Of a DNA stretch of 64,000 nucleotides, positions 6,177 to 15,513 are shown one piece after another. The notes below the pieces were generated by a model. That model made no database searches, was not told where the DNA came from, and saw nothing but the letters and a program-made list of their open reading frames with translations. The translations under genes were made by a program, and so were the position numbers. This stretch comes from Streptococcus mitis (GTDB lineage Bacteria > Bacillota > Bacilli > Lactobacillales > Streptococcaceae): assembly GCF_946190275.1 (NCBI RefSeq), contig NZ_CAMHZQ010000004.1, positions 1-64,000 of the forward strand, in the 5' to 3' direction. Position 1 is the stretch's first letter, and every line of letters begins with the position of its first letter.

Positions 6177-8480
6177 ATGGCAAACAAGAATACAAGTAAA
6201 ACAAGACGGAGACCGTCTAAAGCAGAACTCGAAAGAAAAGAAGCGATTCAACGAATGTTGATTTCGTTGGGAATCGCGATTTTATTGATTTTCGCAGCCT
6301 TGAAATTAGGAGCTGCAGGTATCACTCTTTACAATTTAATTCGCTTGCTGGTGGGTAGCCTAGCTTATCTAGCAATATTTGGTATTCTGCTCTACCTCTT
6401 CTTTTTCAAGTGGATACGAAAACAGGAAGGGCTCCTATCTGGCTTTTTCACCATATTTGCTGGCTTGCTCTTGATTTTGGAGGCCTACTTAGTTTGGAAA
6501 TATGGTTTGGATAAGTCCGTTCTAAAAGGAACCCTGGCTCAGGTTGTGACGGATTTGACTGGTTTTCGAACGACCAGTTTTGCTGGAGGGGGCTTGATTG
6601 GTGTTGGACTCTATGTGCCAACTGCCTTTCTCTTTTCAAATATCGGCACTTACTTTATTGGTTCTATCTTGATTTTAGCAGGCGCTCTCCTAATCAGTCC
6701 TTGGTCTGTTTACGATATTGCTGAATTCTTCAGTAGAGGATTTACCAAATGGCGGGAAGGGCATGAGCGTCGAAAAGAGGAACGCTTTGTCAAACAAGAA
6801 GAAAAAGCTCGCCAAAAGGCTGAGGAAGAGGCTAGATTAGAAAAAGAAGAGGCTGAGAAAGGCTTGCTTAATATGCCTCCTGTCGATATGGAAACAGGTG
6901 AAATTTTGACAGAAGATGTTGTGCTTGACGTTCCACCTATTCCAGAAGAAGAGTGGGTGGAACCAGAAATCATCTTGCCTCAAGCTGAACTTGAATTCGC
7001 TGAACAGGAAGATGGCTCTGATGATGAAGATGTTCAGGTCGATTTTTCAGCCAAGGGGGCTCTTGAATACAAACTTCCAAGCTTACAACTCTTTGCCCCA
7101 GATAAACCAAAAGACCAGTCTAAAGAGAAGAAAATCGTTCGTGAAAACATCAAAATCCTAGAAGAAACCTTTGCTAGCTTTGGTATCAAGGTAACGGTTG
7201 AACGGGCCGAAATTGGGCCATCAGTGACCAAGTATGAAGTCAAGCCAGCAGTAGGTGTAAGGGTCAACCGCATTTCCAATCTCGCAGATGACCTCGCTCT
7301 AGCCTTGGCAGCCAAGGATGTCCGAATCGAAGCACCTATCCCTGGGAAATCTCTAGTCGGAATTGAAGTCCCTAACTCTGAGATTGCGACAGTTTCTTTC
7401 CGAGAACTATGGGAACAATCTCAAACGAAAGCAGAAAATCTCTTGGAAATTCCTTTAGGGAAGGCAGTTAATGGCACCGCAAGGGCTTTTGACCTTTCCA
7501 AAATGCCCCACTTGCTCGTCGCAGGTTCAACGGGTTCAGGGAAGTCAGTAGCGGTTAACGGCATTATCGCTAGCATTCTCATGAAGGCGAGACCAGATCA
7601 GGTTAAATTTATGATGGTTGACCCTAAGATGGTTGAGTTGTCTGTTTACAATGACATTCCCCATCTCCTGATTCCAGTTGTGACCAATCCACGCAAAGCC
7701 AGCAAGGCCCTGCAAAAGGTTGTGGATGAAATGGAAAATCGTTATGAACTCTTTGCCAAGGTGGGGGTTCGTAACATTGCAGGTTTTAATGCTAAGGTAG
7801 AAGAGTTCAATTCCCAGTCTGAGTATAAGCAGGTTCCGCTACCGCTCATTGTCGTGATTGTGGATGAGTTGGCTGATCTCATGATGGTGGCCAGCAAGGA
7901 AGTGGAAGATGCCATCATCCGTCTTGGACAGAAGGCGCGTGCTGCAGGTATCCACATGATTCTTGCAACTCAGCGTCCATCCGTTGATGTCATTTCTGGT
8001 CTGATCAAGGCCAATGTCCCATCTCGAGTGGCTTTTGCGGTATCATCAGGAACAGACTCCCGTACGATTTTAGATGAAAATGGAGCTGAGAAACTGCTTG
8101 GTCGAGGAGATATGCTCTTTAAACCGATTGATGAAAATCATCCAGTTCGTCTACAAGGCTCCTTTATCTCGGATGATGATGTTGAACGCATCGTAAACTT
8201 TATCAAGGCTCAGGCAGATGCGGACTACGATGAGAGTTTTGATCCAGGTGAGGTTTCTGAAAATGAAGGTGAATTCTCAGATGGTGAAACTGGTGGAGAT
8301 CCGCTTTTTGAAGAAGCCAAGGCTTTGGTCATTGAGACCCAGAAAGCTAGTGCGTCCATGATTCAGCGTCGTTTGTCAGTTGGATTTAACCGTGCGACCC
8401 GTCTCATGGAAGAGCTTGAGATGGCAGGTGTTATTGGTCCAGCTGAAGGTACCAAACCAAGAAAAGTTTTACAACAATAA
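6177..8480 (+). CDS. ftsK: DNA translocase FtsK/SpoIIIE
   Basis: A 767-residue motor that pumps chromosome ends across the closing septum. The N-terminus has four to five membrane spans (about 25-175), then a charged linker rich in Glu, Lys and Ala, then the RecA-like motor with Walker A GSTGSGKS at 450-457 and Walker [11 protein letters not shown] near 561-570. A winged-helix gamma domain (about 700-767) with [18 protein letters not shown] reads oriented DNA sites. The N-terminus matches pneumococcal FtsK as I remember it, so ATG 6177 is favoured although no Shine-Dalgarno lies at a usable distance. It is a single-gene unit ending in a strong hairpin. Confidence 0.96.
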   Translation: MANKNTSKTRRRPSKAELERKEAIQRMLISLGIAILLIFAALKLGAAGITLYNLIRLLVGSLAYLAIFGILLYLFFFKWIRKQEGLLSGFFTIFAGLLLILEAYLVWKYGLDKSVLKGTLAQVVTDLTGFRTTSFAGGGLIGVGLYVPTAFLFSNIGTYFIGSILILAGALLISPWSVYDIAEFFSRGFTKWREGHERRKEERFVKQEEKARQKAEEEARLEKEEAEKGLLNMPPVDMETGEILTEDVVLDVPPIPEEEWVEPEIILPQAELEFAEQEDGSDDEDVQVDFSAKGALEYKLPSLQLFAPDKPKDQSKEKKIVRENIKILEETFASFGIKVTVERAEIGPSVTKYEVKPAVGVRVNRISNLADDLALALAAKDVRIEAPIPGKSLVGIEVPNSEIATVSFRELWEQSQTKAENLLEIPLGKAVNGTARAFDLSKMPHLLVAGSTGSGKSVAVNGIIASILMKARPDQVKFMMVDPKMVELSVYNDIPHLLIPVVTNPRKASKALQKVVDEMENRYELFAKVGVRNIAGFNAKVEEFNSQSEYKQVPLPLIVVIVDELADLMMVASKEVEDAIIRLGQKARAAGIHMILATQRPSVDVISGLIKANVPSRVAFAVSSGTDSRTILDENGAEKLLGRGDMLFKPIDENHPVRLQGSFISDDDVERIVNFIKAQADADYDESFDPGEVSENEGEFSDGETGGDPLFEEAKALVIETQKASASMIQRRLSVGFNRATRLMEELEMAGVIGPAEGTKPRKVLQQ

Positions 8481-8481
8481 A

Positions 8482-8520
8482 AAAATAGCTTCTTTCCAAA
8501 TTTGGAAGGAGGCTATTTTA
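8482..8520. terminator. Bidirectional terminator between ftsK and the convergent gene
   Basis: The long stem AAAATAGC-TTCCTTCC-like half pairs with its complement GGAAGGA-GGCTATTTT around a central AAATTT. A-tract and T-tract ends make it work in both directions. Confidence 0.85.
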
Positions 8521-8524
8521 GTGA

Positions 8525-8959
8525 TTATTGATTAGTTTTATTTTCCGAAGTTGGGGTATTGGACTGTTTTTCGTTTTCAGTAGCAGGTTTACTTGGAGTA
8601 GGAGCAGGAGTAGAAGAATCCTGAGTTGATGTTTTCTGCTCTTCTTTTTTCTCTTCCTTGACGCTAGATTTTGGTGTTTCTTCTTGTTGTGCTTTTTCTT
8701 GAGAAGTGTTGTTTTCCTTATTGGGACTAGTGTTTTCCTTAGGGGATTCCTTTTGAATTTCTTTGACAATGGTTGTCGTCTGGCTTGTCGCAGGTTCTTT
8801 TTTAGTATTTTTGTTATTATCCAAGGCGTTCATGATCGTGATACTTGCGGTAATCAAGCCAAGGATACTAGCGATAGTCGCAACGATTTTTTGAAAGACT
8901 GTAAAGCCTTTTTTGATGTGTTCTGTTTTTGGTTTTGAAGTTCTACGATAATTAGACAT
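8525..8959 (-). CDS. Membrane-anchored low-complexity protein (144 aa)
   Basis: The N-terminus is basic (MSNYRRTSKPKTEHIKKG) and followed by one hydrophobic span at about residues 24-45 (KIVATIASILGLITASITIM). The remaining hundred residues are almost entirely Lys, Glu, Thr, Ser, Asn, Gln and Pro and are predicted to be disordered. The positive N-terminus suggests an inside-in, tail-outside protein that could thread the cell wall. No enzymatic motif is visible. It has its own GGAGAG ribosome site and is convergent with ftsK, sharing its terminator. Related small membrane proteins occur in pneumococci as conserved hypotheticals; function unknown. Confidence 0.75.
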   Translation of the reverse strand: MSNYRRTSKPKTEHIKKGFTVFQKIVATIASILGLITASITIMNALDNNKNTKKEPATSQTTTIVKEIQKESPKENTSPNKENNTSQEKAQQEETPKSSVKEEKKEEQKTSTQDSSTPAPTPSKPATENEKQSNTPTSENKTNQ

Positions 8960-9036
8960 GCATTCTCTCCTTTAATTAAAATTTATTATACCGCATTTCT
9001 TTAAAAAAATCTTAAAAAAAGAGGAATTGCCCTTTC

Positions 9037-9065
9037 TTGTCGCAAGCTCCGTTTCATGATACAAT
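9037..9065 (+). promoter_or_regulatory. Promoter of the cysteine desulfurase-thiI operon
   Basis: TTGTCG (9037-9042) and TACAAT (9060-9065) are separated by 17 bases, 32 bases before the start codon. Confidence 0.65.
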
Positions 9066-9097
9066 AGAAGGAGTGATTTTAGAAAGCGTGAGAAAAC

Positions 9098-10240
9098 ATG
9101 ATTTACTTTGATAATTCGGCGACGACCAAGCCCTATCCTGAAGCCCTTGAAACTTATATGCAGGTCGCTTCAAAAATTTTAGGAAATCCATCTAGTCTCC
9201 ATCGTTTGGGAGACCAGGCAACACGGATCTTAGATGCTTCTCGCCAACAGATTGCAGATTTAATCGGTAAGAAAAGCGATGAAATCTTCTTTACTTCTGG
9301 TGGGACAGAAGGAGATAACTGGGTCATCAAGGGTGTGACCTTTGAAAAGGCTCAGTTTGGAAAACACATCATTGTATCAGCCATTGAACATCCGGCAGTC
9401 AAAGAGTCAGCCCTCTGGTTGAAAAGTCAAGGATTTGAAGTAGATTTTGCTCCAGTTGATAACAAAGGATTTGTAGATGTTGAAGCGTTATCAGATTTGA
9501 TAAGACCTGATACGACCCTCGTCTCTGTCATGGCAGTGAACAATGAAATCGGCTCTATCCAACCTATTGAGGCTATTTCAGAACTCTTGGCAGACAAGCC
9601 AACTATTTCCTTTCATGTTGATGCAGTTCAGGCACTTGCTAAAATTCCGACTGAAAAGTATCTAACTGATAGAGTGGATTTCGCGACTTTTTCTAGTCAC
9701 AAGTTCCACGGAGTTCGTGGTGTTGGTTTTGTCTATATCAAGTCTGGTAAGAAAATTACGCCACTGTTGACTGGTGGTGGTCAGGAGCGTGATTACCGTT
9801 CGACAACTGAAAATGTGGCAGGGATTGCTGCGACAGCCAAGGCTCTCCGTTTGTCTATGGAAAAGCTAGATATCTTTACTAGCAAGACTGGGCAGATGAA
9901 GGCAGTGATTCGCCAAGCTCTTCTCGACTATCCGGATATTTTTGTCTTCTCTGATGAGGAAGATTTTGCCCCTCATATCCTGACTTTTGGAATTAAGGGT
10001 GTTCGTGGTGAGGTCATTGTTCACGCCTTTGAAGACTATGATATTTTCATTTCCACAACCTCGGCTTGTTCATCCAAGGCTGGGAAACCTGCAGGCACCT
10101 TGATAGCCATGGGAGTGGATAAGGATAAGGCCCAGTCAGCTGTGCGTCTTAGCCTAGACCTTGAAAATGATATGAGTCAGGTCGAGCAGTTCTTGACCAA
10201 GCTAAAATTAATTTATAATCAAACTAGAAAAGTAAGATAG
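9098..10240 (+). CDS. Cysteine desulfurase, NifS/IscS family
   Basis: A 380-residue PLP enzyme that takes sulfur from cysteine as an enzyme-bound persulfide. The PLP lysine is Lys202 in SSHKFHG, the cofactor-contact segment is [10 protein letters not shown], and the persulfide cysteine is Cys324 in [12 protein letters not shown]. The next gene, thiI, starts eight bases downstream, so the desulfurase most likely supplies sulfur to ThiI for 4-thiouridine in tRNA, as shown for the NifZ-ThiI pair of B. subtilis. SufS-type enzymes for Fe-S assembly are a different subgroup and not expected beside thiI. Confidence 0.9.
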   Translation: MIYFDNSATTKPYPEALETYMQVASKILGNPSSLHRLGDQATRILDASRQQIADLIGKKSDEIFFTSGGTEGDNWVIKGVTFEKAQFGKHIIVSAIEHPAVKESALWLKSQGFEVDFAPVDNKGFVDVEALSDLIRPDTTLVSVMAVNNEIGSIQPIEAISELLADKPTISFHVDAVQALAKIPTEKYLTDRVDFATFSSHKFHGVRGVGFVYIKSGKKITPLLTGGGQERDYRSTTENVAGIAATAKALRLSMEKLDIFTSKTGQMKAVIRQALLDYPDIFVFSDEEDFAPHILTFGIKGVRGEVIVHAFEDYDIFISTTSACSSKAGKPAGTLIAMGVDKDKAQSAVRLSLDLENDMSQVEQFLTKLKLIYNQTRKVR

Positions 10241-10248
10241 GAGCATTC

Positions 10249-11463
10249 ATGCAGTATTCAGAAATTATGATTCGCTACGGAGAGTTGTCAACCAAGGGTA
10301 AAAACCGTATGCGTTTCATCAATAAACTTCGTAATAATATTTCGGACGTTTTGTCTATCTATCCCCAAGTTAAGGTAACAGCAGATCGCGACCGTGCCCA
10401 CGCTTACCTCAATGGAGCTGATTACACAGCAGTAGCAGAATCACTCAAGCAAGTCTTTGGAATTCAGAATTTTTCTCCAGTGTATAAGGTTGAAAAATCT
10501 GTAGAAGTTCTGAAGTCTTCTGTGCAAGAGATTATGCAGGACATCTACAAGGAAGGTATGACCTTTAAGATTTCTAGTAAGCGTAGCGACCACAACTTTG
10601 AACTTGATAGTCGTGAACTCAACCAAACGCTTGGAGGGGCTGTTTTCGAAGCAATTCCAAATGTGCAAGCTCAGATGAAAAATCCTGACATCAATCTTCA
10701 GGTGGAGATTCGTGAGGAGGCGGCTTATCTTTCCTATGAAACCATTCGAGGAGCAGGTGGATTACCTGTGGGAACTTCTGGTAAAGGCATGCTCATGTTG
10801 TCAGGAGGGATTGACTCACCTGTAGCAGGTTATCTAGCTCTTAAACGTGGGGTAGATATTGAGGCCGTTCACTTTGCCAGCCCACCCTACACTAGTCCAG
10901 GCGCCCTCAAGAAAGCGCAGGATTTGACTCGTAAATTGACCAAGTTTGGTGGCAATATCCAGTTTATCGAAGTACCTTTCACTGAGATTCAAGAGGAAAT
11001 CAAGGCTAAAGCTCCAGAAGCCTATCTTATGACCTTGACCCGTCGTTTTATGATGCGGATTACCGACCGTATCCGTGAGGTCCGAAATGGTTTGGTTATT
11101 ATCAATGGGGAAAGCCTTGGTCAAGTAGCTAGCCAAACCCTCGAAAGCATGCAGGCTATCAATGCAGTTATCAACACTCCCATCATTCGTCCTGTGGTTA
11201 CCATGGACAAGTTGGAAATCATTGACATCGCCCAGGAAATCGATACCTTTGACATTTCAATCCAACCGTTTGAAGACTGTTGTACGATTTTTGCACCAGA
11301 TCGCCCAAAGACTAATCCTAAGATTAAGAATGCAGAGCAGTATGAAGCACGTATGGATGTTGAAGGCTTAGTTGAGCGAGCTGTGGCTGGAATCATGATT
11401 ACTGAGATTACACCTCAAGCTGAAAAAGATGAAGTAGATGACTTGATTGACAATCTGCTCTAA
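10249..11463 (+). CDS. thiI: tRNA 4-thiouridine synthase ThiI
   Basis: A 404-residue enzyme that adenylates U8 of tRNA and inserts sulfur. It has an N-terminal ferredoxin-like region and THUMP domain (to about 165) and a PP-loop ATPase domain with [17 protein letters not shown] near residues 184-200. The C-terminal rhodanese domain of the E. coli enzyme is absent, as is usual in Firmicutes. Cys344 (in FEDCC), equivalent to the E. coli disulfide-forming cysteine, is retained with Cys345 beside it. The desulfurase just upstream probably delivers the persulfide directly. A terminator follows. Confidence 0.94.
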   Translation: MQYSEIMIRYGELSTKGKNRMRFINKLRNNISDVLSIYPQVKVTADRDRAHAYLNGADYTAVAESLKQVFGIQNFSPVYKVEKSVEVLKSSVQEIMQDIYKEGMTFKISSKRSDHNFELDSRELNQTLGGAVFEAIPNVQAQMKNPDINLQVEIREEAAYLSYETIRGAGGLPVGTSGKGMLMLSGGIDSPVAGYLALKRGVDIEAVHFASPPYTSPGALKKAQDLTRKLTKFGGNIQFIEVPFTEIQEEIKAKAPEAYLMTLTRRFMMRITDRIREVRNGLVIINGESLGQVASQTLESMQAINAVINTPIIRPVVTMDKLEIIDIAQEIDTFDISIQPFEDCCTIFAPDRPKTNPKIKNAEQYEARMDVEGLVERAVAGIMITEITPQAEKDEVDDLIDNLL

Positions 11464-11497
11464 TCAGAAAATCCAAAAGAATTTAGAAAATTAAATG

Positions 11498-11545
11498 AAA
11501 AAGTTAGTTTTTAATCCAAAAATGGAAGAAAAACTGACTTTTTTT
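11498..11545 (+). terminator. Terminator after thiI
   Basis: A 15-base arm AAAAAGTTAGTTTTT pairs almost fully with the AAAAACTGACTTTTT arm, followed by a T tail. The T tail overlaps the -35 region of the next promoter. Confidence 0.8.
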
Positions 11546-11563
11546 CTTAAACTGTGATATAAT
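11534..11563 (+). promoter_or_regulatory. Promoter of the esterase/ATP-grasp operon
   Basis: An extended -10, TGATATAAT (TATAAT at 11558-11563), lies 18 bases after a weak -35 CTGACT. It overlaps the end of the preceding terminator. Confidence 0.6.
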
Positions 11564-11598
11564 AAGAATAAATTTTGAATATAGAGAGTTTTCTGACA

Positions 11599-12423
11599 AT
11601 GAATCAATCCTACTTTTATCTAAAAATGAAAGAACACAAACTTAAAGTTCCTTATACAGGTAAGGAGCGCCGTGTACGTGTTCTTCTGCCAAAAGATTAT
11701 GAGAAAGACACGGACCGTTCCTATCCTGTTGTATACTTTCATGACGGGCAAAATGTTTTTTATAGCAAGGAGTCTTTCATTGGTCATTCATGGAAGATTA
11801 TCCCAGCTATTAAGCGTAATCCTGATATCAGTCGCATGATTGTCGTAGCGATTGATAATGATGGTATGGGGCGGATGAATGAGTATGCAGCTTGGAAGTT
11901 CCAAGAATCTCCTATCCCAGGGCAGCAGTTTGGCGGTAAGGGTGTGGAGTATGCCGAGTTTGTCATGGAGGTGGTCAAGCCTTTTATTGATGAAACTTAT
12001 CGTACAAAAGCAGACCGCCAGCATACAGCCATGATTGGTTCCTCACTAGGAGGCAATATTACTCAGTTTATCGGTTTGGAATACCAAGACCAAATTGGTT
12101 GTCTAGGTGTCTTTTCATCTGCCAACTGGCTTCACCAAGAGGCCTTTAACCGCTATATCGAGCGCCAGAAACTATCGCCTGACCAGCGGATCTTTATCTA
12201 TGTAGGAACAGAAGAAGCGGATGATACGGACAAGACCCTGATGGCTGGCAATATCAAGCAAGCCTATATTGACTCATCGCTTCGCTATTACCATGATTTG
12301 ATAGCAGGGGGAGTTCATTTGGATAATCTTGTCTTAAAAGTTCAGTCTGGTGCCCTACATAGTGAAATCCCTTGGTCGGAGAATTTACCAGACTGTCTGA
12401 GATTTTTTGCAGAAAACTGGTAA
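11599..12423 (+). CDS. Esterase family (PF00756-like) alpha/beta hydrolase
   Basis: The 274-residue product (from ATG 11599) has the shape of an esterase D/S-formylglutathione hydrolase relative: an N-terminal strand region, YFHDGQNVF near residue 50, nucleophile Ser149 in GSSLGG, and a C-terminal histidine in GALHSEIPWS. There is no signal peptide, so it is cytoplasmic. An in-frame TTG at 11575 would add eight residues, but it lies almost on the predicted transcription start, so the ATG is preferred; its ribosome site is weak. It is the first gene of a three-gene operon with another esterase and an ATP-grasp protein. Substrate unknown. Confidence 0.82.
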   Translation: MNQSYFYLKMKEHKLKVPYTGKERRVRVLLPKDYEKDTDRSYPVVYFHDGQNVFYSKESFIGHSWKIIPAIKRNPDISRMIVVAIDNDGMGRMNEYAAWKFQESPIPGQQFGGKGVEYAEFVMEVVKPFIDETYRTKADRQHTAMIGSSLGGNITQFIGLEYQDQIGCLGVFSSANWLHQEAFNRYIERQKLSPDQRIFIYVGTEEADDTDKTLMAGNIKQAYIDSSLRYYHDLIAGGVHLDNLVLKVQSGALHSEIPWSENLPDCLRFFAENW

Positions 12424-12441
12424 AGTAAGAAAGGAGAAAAT

Positions 12442-13182
12442 ATGCATATTGAACATCTTAGCCACTGGAGTGGCAATCTTAACCGTGAAATGTACCTCAA
12501 CCGTTATGGTCATGCTGGGATTCCAGTTGTGGTCTTTGCTTCATCAGGTGGTAGTCACAACGAATACTATGATTTTGGCATGATTGATGCCTGTGCTTCC
12601 TTTATAGAGGAAGGCCGTGTCCAGTTCTTTACCCTATCTAGTGTGGATAGTGAGAGCTGGTTGGCCACTTGGAAAAACGGTCATGACCAAGCAGAGATGC
12701 ACCGTGCCTACGAACGCTATGTGATTGAGGAGGCCATTCCTTTTATCAAGCATAAGACAGGTTGGTTTGATGGCATGATGACGACAGGTTGCTCGATGGG
12801 TGCCTACCATGCACTCAATTTCTTCCTCCAGCATCCAGATGTATTTACCAAAGTGATTGCCCTCAGTGGTGTTTACGACGCACGTTTCTTTGTCGGTGAT
12901 TACTACAACGACGATGCTATTTACCAAAACTCGCCAGTTGATTATATCTGGAATCAAAACGACGGCTGGTTTATTGACCGTTACCGTCAGGCAGAGATTG
13001 TGCTGTGTACGGGTCTTGGAGCCTGGGAACAAGATGGTTTACCATCCTTTTACAAGCTCAAAGAAGCCTTTGACCAGAAACAAATTCCAGCCTGGTTTGC
13101 TGAATGGGGACATGATGTCGCCCACGACTGGGAATGGTGGCGCAAACAAATGCCTTATTTCCTTGGCAATCTCTATTTATAA
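12442..13182 (+). CDS. Second esterase family alpha/beta hydrolase
   Basis: A 246-residue cytoplasmic hydrolase with nucleophile Ser118 in GCSMGAYHAL and a likely catalytic histidine in the C-terminal EWGHDVAHDWEWW segment. The region around residues 30-40 (VVFASSGGSHNEYYDFGM) supplies a probable oxyanion loop. It is clearly related to the preceding esterase only at fold level and is shorter. An AGAAAGGAG ribosome site precedes the ATG, and the ATP-grasp gene starts 12 bases after its stop. Substrate unknown; an ester or acyl-enzyme intermediate used by the operon is possible. Confidence 0.82.
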   Translation: MHIEHLSHWSGNLNREMYLNRYGHAGIPVVVFASSGGSHNEYYDFGMIDACASFIEEGRVQFFTLSSVDSESWLATWKNGHDQAEMHRAYERYVIEEAIPFIKHKTGWFDGMMTTGCSMGAYHALNFFLQHPDVFTKVIALSGVYDARFFVGDYYNDDAIYQNSPVDYIWNQNDGWFIDRYRQAEIVLCTGLGAWEQDGLPSFYKLKEAFDQKQIPAWFAEWGHDVAHDWEWWRKQMPYFLGNLYL

Positions 13183-13194
13183 AAGGAGTGACCT

Positions 13195-14361
13195 ATGAAT
13201 TACCTTGTTATTTCTCCCTATTATCCACAAAACTTTCAACAGTTTACTATTGAGCTAGCCAATAAAGGAATCACTGTCTTGGGAATTGGTCAGGAACCAT
13301 ACGAGCAATTGGATGAACCTTTGCGTAATAGCCTGACAGAATATTTCCGTGTTGACAATCTTGAGAACATAGATGAAGTCAAACGTGCAGTTGCTTTTCT
13401 ATTTTATAAGCATGGCCCAATCGACCGTATCGAGTCCCACAATGAATATTGGTTAGAGTTGGATGCAAGTCTTCGTGAGCAATTCAATGTTTTTGGTGCC
13501 AAACCAGAGGATCTCAAAAAGACGAAATTTAAGTCTGAAATGAAGAAGCTTTTTAAAAAAGCAGGTGTCCCTGTGGTTCCTGGAGCTGTTATCAAGACGG
13601 AAGCAGATGTTGATCAAGCAGTGAACGAAATCGGCCTTCCAATGATTGCCAAACCTGATAATGGAGTGGGAGCAGCCGCAACCTTTAAACTTGAGACGGA
13701 AGACGATGTCAATCACTTCAAGACTGAGTGGGATCATTCAACTGTTTATTTCTTTGAAAAATTTGTCACTTCCAGCGAAATTTGTACCTTTGATGGTCTA
13801 GTGGATAAGGATGGAAAGATTGTCTTTTCAACGACCTTTGACTACGCCTATACACCGCTTGATCTCATGATTTACAAGATGGACAATTCTTATTACGTTC
13901 TCAAGGATATGGATCCTAAATTACGTAAATATGGTGAGGCAATTGTCAAAGAATTTGGTATGAGAGAACGGTTCTTCCATATTGAGTTCTTCCGTGACGG
14001 GGACGACTACATTGCCATTGAGTACAATAACCGTCCTGCAGGTGGTTTTACAATTGATGTTTATAATTTTGCTCATTCCTTGGACCTCTATCGTGGCTAT
14101 GCGGCTATTGTCGCGGGAGAAGAGTTCCCAGTGTCAGAGTTTGAACCGCAGTATTGTTTGGCTACTTCTCGCCGTGCAAATGCTCACTATGTCTATTCTG
14201 AGGAGGACTTGCTTGCCAAATACAGTCAGCAGTTCAAGGTTAAAAAAATCATGCCAGCTGCCTTCGCAGAACTTCAAGGAGATTACCTTTATATGCTGAC
14301 AACTCCGAGTCGACAAGAAATGGATCAGATGATTAAGGACTTTGGTCAGCGTCAGGCTTGA
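13195..14361 (+). CDS. ATP-grasp domain protein (carboxylate-amine/thiol ligase-like)
   Basis: The 388-residue product begins with a nucleotide-fold-like segment (YLVISPYYPQNFQQFTIEL) and has an ATP-grasp domain at about 105-310: KTKFKSEMKKLFKKAGVPVVPG, GLPMIAKPDNGVGAAATF, and the metal-binding IEYNNRPAGGF. Such enzymes join a carboxylate to an amine or thiol through an acyl-phosphate. Carbamoyl-phosphate synthase and D-Ala ligase are distant relatives, but substrate residues of neither are evident. A strong AAAAGGAG site precedes the start. It closes the operon with two esterases, suggesting a dedicated small-molecule or peptide modification; this is inference only. Confidence 0.85.
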   Translation: MNYLVISPYYPQNFQQFTIELANKGITVLGIGQEPYEQLDEPLRNSLTEYFRVDNLENIDEVKRAVAFLFYKHGPIDRIESHNEYWLELDASLREQFNVFGAKPEDLKKTKFKSEMKKLFKKAGVPVVPGAVIKTEADVDQAVNEIGLPMIAKPDNGVGAAATFKLETEDDVNHFKTEWDHSTVYFFEKFVTSSEICTFDGLVDKDGKIVFSTTFDYAYTPLDLMIYKMDNSYYVLKDMDPKLRKYGEAIVKEFGMRERFFHIEFFRDGDDYIAIEYNNRPAGGFTIDVYNFAHSLDLYRGYAAIVAGEEFPVSEFEPQYCLATSRRANAHYVYSEEDLLAKYSQQFKVKKIMPAAFAELQGDYLYMLTTPSRQEMDQMIKDFGQRQA

Positions 14362-14370
14362 GAGACTAAC

Positions 14371-14409
14371 GGATTAAGGAAATTCACTCCCTTAATCCTT
14401 TTGTTTTTT
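14371..14409 (+). terminator. Terminator of the esterase/ATP-grasp operon
   Basis: The perfect 9-bp stem GGATTAAGG/CCTTAATCC, 10-base loop, followed by a T-rich tract. Confidence 0.88.
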
Positions 14410-14454
14410 ATAAGAAATAAAACCGCTTTCTTATATAATCTTTCGGAAAAGTAG

Positions 14455-14483
14455 TTGCTAAAAGATATAAAAATTGATAGAAT
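14455..14483 (+). promoter_or_regulatory. Promoter of the aquaglyceroporin gene
   Basis: TTGCTA (14455-14460) and TAGAAT (14478-14483) are 17 bases apart, 37 bases before the ATG. Confidence 0.6.
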
Positions 14484-14520
14484 AAGGATTGTCTAAAAAA
14501 TTTTAAGGAGAATCTATCAA

Positions 14521-15390
14521 ATGGATTTCACATGGGCAATTAAATATGCCACTGAATTTTTGGGAACTGCTATTTTGATCATTCTTGGAAATGGTGCAGT
14601 TGCCAACGTTGAACTTAAAGGTACGAAAGGTCACCAAAGTGGCTGGATCGTTATCGCTGTTGGTTATGGTATGGGGGTTATGATCCCAGCATTAATGTTT
14701 GGTAACGTATCTGGAAACCACATCAACCCAGCCTTCACTCTTGGACTTGCAATCAGCGGTCTTTTCCCTTGGGCACAAGTTGCGCCTTATATCATTGCAC
14801 AAGTTTTGGGTGCTATCTTTGGTCAAGCCTTGGTTGTGGCAACACACCGCCCATACTACTTGAAAACTGAAAATCCAAACAACATTTTGGGTACTTTCTC
14901 AACAATTTCAAGTTTGGATAATGGTACAAAAGAATCACATTTTGCAGCAACTGTTAATGGTTTTGTAAATGAGTTTGTTGGATCATTTGTTCTTTTCTTT
15001 GCAGCCCTTGGAATGACTAAAAACTTCTTTGGTTCTGAAGTGCTTCAATACATGAAACAAATGGCTAGTCAAGCAGGTCAAAATGTTGACTTTTCTGATT
15101 TAGCAATCAAAGCCCAAGTAGCACCACATACTGCTTCAGGACTTTCAGTAGCTCACTTGGCACTTGGATTCCTTGTTATGGCTTTGGTAACATCACTTGG
15201 TGGACCTACAGGACCTGCCTTGAACCCAGCCCGTGACTTGGGACCACGTCTCCTTCATGCTTTCCTTCCAAAATCAGTTCTTGGTGAGCACAAAGGCGAT
15301 TCAAAATGGTGGTATTCTTGGGTACCAGTAGTAGCACCGATCGCAGCAGCAATTGCGGCAGTAGCTATCTTCAAATTCCTTTACCTATAA
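14521..15390 (+). CDS. MIP family aquaglyceroporin
   Basis: A 289-residue six-span channel with both pore motifs: NHINPAFTLG near residue 62 and PALNPARDLGPR near residue 235. The Asp after the second NPAR is characteristic of glycerol-facilitator-type rather than strict water channels. It would equilibrate glycerol, water or hydrogen peroxide across the membrane. There is no glycerol kinase beside it, so it is not part of a glp operon. It may correspond to the pneumococcal channel called AqpC, but that link is from memory. Single-gene unit with its own promoter, AAGGAG ribosome site and terminator. Confidence 0.9.
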   Translation: MDFTWAIKYATEFLGTAILIILGNGAVANVELKGTKGHQSGWIVIAVGYGMGVMIPALMFGNVSGNHINPAFTLGLAISGLFPWAQVAPYIIAQVLGAIFGQALVVATHRPYYLKTENPNNILGTFSTISSLDNGTKESHFAATVNGFVNEFVGSFVLFFAALGMTKNFFGSEVLQYMKQMASQAGQNVDFSDLAIKAQVAPHTASGLSVAHLALGFLVMALVTSLGGPTGPALNPARDLGPRLLHAFLPKSVLGEHKGDSKWWYSWVPVVAPIAAAIAAVAIFKFLYL

Positions 15391-15396
15391 GAAATT

Positions 15397-15422
15397 GAAA
15401 CCGGGGAAATCCTCGGTTTTTT
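15397..15422 (+). terminator. Terminator after the aquaglyceroporin gene
   Basis: AAACCGGGG pairs with CCTCGGTTT (one mismatched or wobble position) around AAAT and is followed by T residues. Confidence 0.8.
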
Positions 15423-15464
15423 AGATGAAATTTTACGAAAAAAAGTAAATCTGAGCATAATTTC

Positions 15465-15493
15465 TTGTAAAAAATTCTAAAATCCTTTAAAAT
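15465..15493 (+). promoter_or_regulatory. Promoter of the cppA operon
   Basis: TTGTAA (15465-15470) and TAAAAT (15488-15493) are separated by 17 bases. The start would be just before the GGAGG ribosome site at 15505-15509. Confidence 0.6.
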
Positions 15494-15513
15494 AAAAAGT
15501 GATGGAGGAATTT

